DNA of 64,000 bases. Origin: Cephalopachus bancanus (Eukaryota; Chordata; Mammalia; Primates; Tarsiidae). This document shows positions 60,737 to 64,000 of the stretch, piece by piece. Position numbers and translations under genes: made by a program. Every line of letters starts with the position of its first letter. The stretch's first letter is position 1. The stretch covers positions 124,001 to 188,000 of the forward strand of contig JAPVLO010000962.1 of assembly GCA_027257055.1 (NCBI GenBank), given 5' to 3'. The notes beneath the pieces are model-generated. The model made no database searches and was not told the DNA's origin. It worked only from the letters and a program-made list of their open reading frames with translations.

Positions 60737-61065
60737 ATCGTGTCCTTTGCAGCAACATGAATGGAGCTGGAGATCATCATCCTAAGTGAACTGACTCAGA
60801 GACAGAAAACAAAACACCACATGTTCTCATTCATATGTGGGTGCTAAATGGTCACAAAGGTGGAAATAATAGACACTGGGGACACTAATAAGAGGGGAGG
60901 AGGACTGGGGTTCAGAAACTACCTGTGCGGCACAGTGTTCACTATCTGGGAGATGGGCCACCTGAGACCCAGTCCCCACCACTGCATTATATGTCCAGAT
61001 AAAATATGCATGTGTACCTTTTGAATCTAAAATTTAAAAACATTAAAAAACATTATAAATAAATA
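60737..61065 (+). mobile_element. 5'-truncated L1 3' end
   Basis: TGTCCTTTGCAGCAACATGA, TGGAGCTGGAGATCATCATC, CACATGTTCTCATTCATATG, ATAGACACTGGGGACACTAA and ATATGCATGTGTACCTTTTG are the final part of ORF2 and 3' UTR of an L1MA/L1P-age element, about 330 bases. Confidence 0.9.
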
Positions 61066-61587
61066 TTCACTGTACTAAAAATAAAATTTTATACTATAAG
61101 AAATGCATTTTTTCCTATATACTTTACCACTGAACAAGACTCTTCAGAGTTCATTTTTGGGACTCTTGAGAATCTGTGCTGTAGTAAACATGTAAAATTC
61201 AGTTGTTTTGCTTTTAGTTGGGGCTTTTCCTCCCACATGACTGGAAGAGATTCCAAAATTGGCACTTGAATTTATAAAAGTCAAAATAATGATGCTTAGG
61301 CTAGTTCAAGTCTAGTCTCTCAATCAAGAAATGACTATACGTTTCAGTGCTCATTTAACCATGACAATTTTTCAGAGATTTGACTTTTGGTAATGTAAAT
61401 CTGATTTCAGATGAGCTATCAGAAGCTTTCTCTTATTATATATTTTTCCTTCTTTGACAGAGACAGAGTTCCTTATTTTGAACTAGTTACACAGCCACCC
61501 AGAAAAGAGTCCACATTTTCCAGTCTCCTTGGTAGCTAGCTGTAGTTCTGCTATTAACTTTTGGTCAAGGAAACCCATTAAAATGTC
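61066..61587. other. Unassigned sequence
   Basis: AT-rich, no recognised feature. Confidence 0.45.
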
Positions 61588-61858
61588 ATGACCTGTAATC
61601 CTAGCACTTTGGGAGGGTGAGGCAAGAGGATCACTACAGACCAGGAGTTTGAAACCAGGCTGGGTAGCTTAACAAGGCTCCATCTTTACAAAATATAAGA
61701 AATTGGCCTGGTGTGTTGGTGCACTTTTGTAGTCCCAGATACTCAGAAGGCTGAGGCTGGAGGATCACTTGAGCTTAAGAGTTCGAGGCTGCAGTGAGCT
61801 GTGCTTGTGCCACTGCCCTCCAGCCTGGGCCACAAAGCAAGACTCTGTCTCAAACAAA
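61588..61858 (+). mobile_element. AluJ-like element, 5' truncated
   Basis: ACCTGTAATCCTAGCACTTTG, GGAGTTTGAAACCAGGCTG, CTACAAAATATAAG-like linker, GTAGTCCCAGATACTCAGAAG and CAAGACTCTGTCTCAAACA. It keeps the general primate AluJ form ('AGTCCCAG', 'CTCTGTCTC') rather than the local 'AGTTCCAG'/'CCAACTC' variants. Confidence 0.92.
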
Positions 61859-62878
61859 AATTAATTTAATTTGATTTGTTTTTTAAAGTAATAGATGCAT
61901 TTCCAGAATGTGTCTGTAAGAGGAAAGACTGCCCCACCCCACTTCTCCAAGGCTGGACTGTGAACGTGGTGAGACACCCTGACCCCTGAGAAGGAGGCAT
62001 GCTTGAGATGGTCAACCAACTAGGGGAAGGAGCCTGGGCCTCAGCCCCTACAGAGCATTTTACTTTGTTTAGGCCATTGTTTTTTGTTGTTTTTTCATAT
62101 TTTTCAATCACTTAGATGGACCTATAACCTAAATAATAGAGTGACTATACAAAAATACATCCATAAATTTATAACCACACTGGCATTCTTTGTTGCAAAC
62201 ACTGCCTTAAATCTTTACATTTCGTTGAAACAAGTTCACTGTCTTATGCTGTCAATATTTCAGTGACTTTCAAATGCTACTTGCTGTATTTTAGAAGACA
62301 ATGTCATGATCACAAATGCACTAGACAAATCTGTAGAGAATGAGGATGTTTATAGTGCTACTTTGATCTGTAAAGCACTTGTTCTTTGGAAAGCAAGCAT
62401 GTACTTTTAAGATGAAATGTTTATGCCCTGTCCAAATGTACAGTCAATATTAAGTAAAAACAAGAAAATAGAGAATAGTTGATGGTTTTAGTTTTAATAA
62501 AATTATAATAGAGACTGAGAACCAAGACCACTAACATATATAATCACTTCATTTTAACAAAGAGAATTGTTCAAAAAGTAGCTGATTACTTCCTCTGTCT
62601 AGACAAAATTACTTCGTTGACTATATTGAACTATGCCTAGGAAATGATTAAATTACACAATATTGAAGCCTAGTTTTCATGCAATATTAAATAATTCTAT
62701 CATATTTTTCTTTCCTTTAATAATTTATTTGGAATTACAATATTTGAACCACATTTTAAGTGTGGTGTTTCATATACAAATTATGTACATTCTTCTTTTA
62801 AGAAACTCGGTCTAAGTTAAATTTATAATAGGAAAATATTAACCTTGCACATGCAAAAGGTTGTTTTCTAAAAATCTG
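61859..62878. other. Unassigned sequence
   Basis: A GC-richer patch at 61925-62055 is followed by AT-rich DNA. No gene or repeat assigned. Confidence 0.45.
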
Positions 62879-62887
62879 AAAGTACAT

Positions 62888-63166
62888 TTTTTTTTTTTGA
62901 TTCGGAGTCTCACTCTGTCGCCCAGACTGAAGTGCAGTGGCACGCTCCCAACCACTGCAACCTGGACCTGCTGGGCTCCTGCGATCCTTCCACCTCAGCC
63001 TTCCAAGTAGCCGAAATTACAGGCACGTGCTACCACGCCCAGCTAATTTTTGATTTATTGTAGAGATGAGGTCTTGCCAAGTTGCCCAGGCGGGTCTCGA
63101 ACCCTTGGACTCAGGCAATCCACTCACCTCAGCCTCCCAAAGTGCAGGACTACAGGCTGAGCCACC
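62888..63166 (-). mobile_element. Dimeric Alu
   Basis: T11 tail, GATTCGGAGTCTCACTCTG, TTGATTTATTGTAGAGATGAG, GCCAAGTTGCCCAGGCGGG and CAGGCTGAGCCACC. Likely duplication AAAGTACAT (62879-62887) versus AAAATACAT just right of the element. It has the one-base-shorter A box. Confidence 0.94.
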
Positions 63167-63443
63167 AAAAATACATATTTTTTTAAACATTAACCTGACA
63201 AGACTAAATGCTATATTTCAAAAGTTATAAAATATTAGAAGTAACCAAGTGGATATATGTACAGTGCTATATTAGGCTTTTATTTGTTAGTTATGTCTTG
63301 AGTGCAGGATTAGATCTGTGTTTTGTTAGTTTTTATTATTACAAAATCTACTGACTAAATAGCTCTTTATTCTAAGAATAAAAAAACTTTCAATATTTTA
63401 ATTTTTATAAGTAAAATGCAGTTGCACAAAATTTTAACAATAT
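63167..63443. other. Unassigned sequence
   Basis: AT-rich spacer between two Alus. Confidence 0.5.
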
Positions 63444-63453
63444 AATACCTTCC

Positions 63454-63745
63454 TGCCGGGCTCGGTGGCTCAGCCTGTAATCCCCCACATTGGGAGGCTG
63501 AGGTGAGTGGGTTGCCTGAGCCCGCCGGTTCGAGACCCGCCTGGGCAGCTTGGCGAGACCTCATCTCTACAATAAATTAAAAATTAGCCGGGCGTGGTAG
63601 CGCGCGCCTGTAGTTCCAGCTACTTGGAAGGCTGAGGCGGAAGGATTGCCGGAGCCCAGCAGGTCGAGGCTGCAGTGGCTGGGAGCGGCCACTGCACACC
63701 AGTCTGGGTGACAGAGTGAGACTCCAACTCAAAAAAAAAAAAAAA
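63454..63745 (+). mobile_element. Young dimeric Alu
   Basis: Flanked by a 10-bp duplication, AATACCTTCC, at 63444-63453 and 63746-63755. GCCGGGCTCGGTGGCTCAGC start, B-box region GCCGG-TTCGAGA-CCCGC (one stem mismatch), GGCAGCTTGGCGAGACC (full-length form), GCGCGCGCCTGTAGTTCC and an A tail. Confidence 0.96.
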
Positions 63746-63755
63746 AATACCTTCC

Positions 63756-64000
63756 ACTTCATTGCTAGCACAAACTTTCCTTTGAAATCAACACTTTTGG
63801 AGCATATTATCCCTAAAATTAGAAGATGATATCAAAGTTTTCCTATTTATTCTACTTTGGAAGAAAGATCTAAAACATAGTATTTGGTCTAGTGGTGTAA
63901 TTGTGGTATAATGATTAAATTTCTTTGTTGCAGAAAATCCTGAAGAATTCAGGGTAATGATCCTTCCCTCTTGTACTGAGAGCATGATGGAGACTGACAC
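63756..64000. other. Unassigned sequence at window edge
   Basis: No feature recognised. A minus-strand frame is open to the window edge but has no recognisable domain. Confidence 0.4.

Overview
This is primate nuclear DNA, and I see no protein-coding exon, tRNA, rRNA or other host gene in it. It is AT-rich, intergenic or deep-intronic sequence with a normal mammalian repeat load. Ancient shared repeats (MIR, L2, MER1/MER5-type hAT elements, mariner, L1M, ERVL-MaLR LTRs) and old AluJ and FLAM-like copies place it in a primate. The many young dimeric Alus do not look like human, lemur or galago/loris families as I remember them: they share 'ACAATAAAT' in the left-arm junction, a one-base-shorter A box and a 'GCGGGTTCGAGACCCGC' B-box region. 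By elimination a tarsier-like (basal haplorhine) genome is my best guess, at moderate confidence. No database search was possible.

Layout. 1-14227: mostly unassigned AT-rich sequence with a TC microsatellite, two MIRs, two Alus, a mariner transposase remnant (about 7950-8330) and a FLAM monomer. 14228-20693: a structurally full-length L1 on the minus strand with 5' UTR, broken ORF1, broken ORF2, 3' UTR and a 10-bp target-site duplication. 20694-31430: old AluJ, MIR, a MER5-like element, a long L2 split by an Alu, and a compound TC/AC microsatellite. 34000-39500: simple repeats, an L1M fragment and an ERVL-MaLR provirus-like element (LTR, internal, LTR), whose internal part was later invaded by two opposed copies of another LTR and then by an Alu. 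39890-44363: L1M 3' regions, a MER1-like hAT element and four Alus, two of them stacked at one target site. 48100-56350: Alus, L1M, a hAT element and an L2 (the last two each split by an Alu), and a solo MaLR LTR nested in an older repeat. 59400-64000: a second copy of an unclassified repeat, MIR, L1 3' ends, AluJ and two younger Alus.

No genes act together here; the biology is the record of nested transposition. The observation I would follow first is that the younger Alus have A and B boxes closer to the tRNA-type pol III promoter than the human Alu form, including a perfect tRNA T-arm-like stem-loop. Next are the stacked Alu pair with a probable 3' transduction, the inverted LTR pair inside the MaLR provirus, and an unclassified repeat present at 7.8 kb and 59.7 kb. 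I found no convincing new biological system beyond these.
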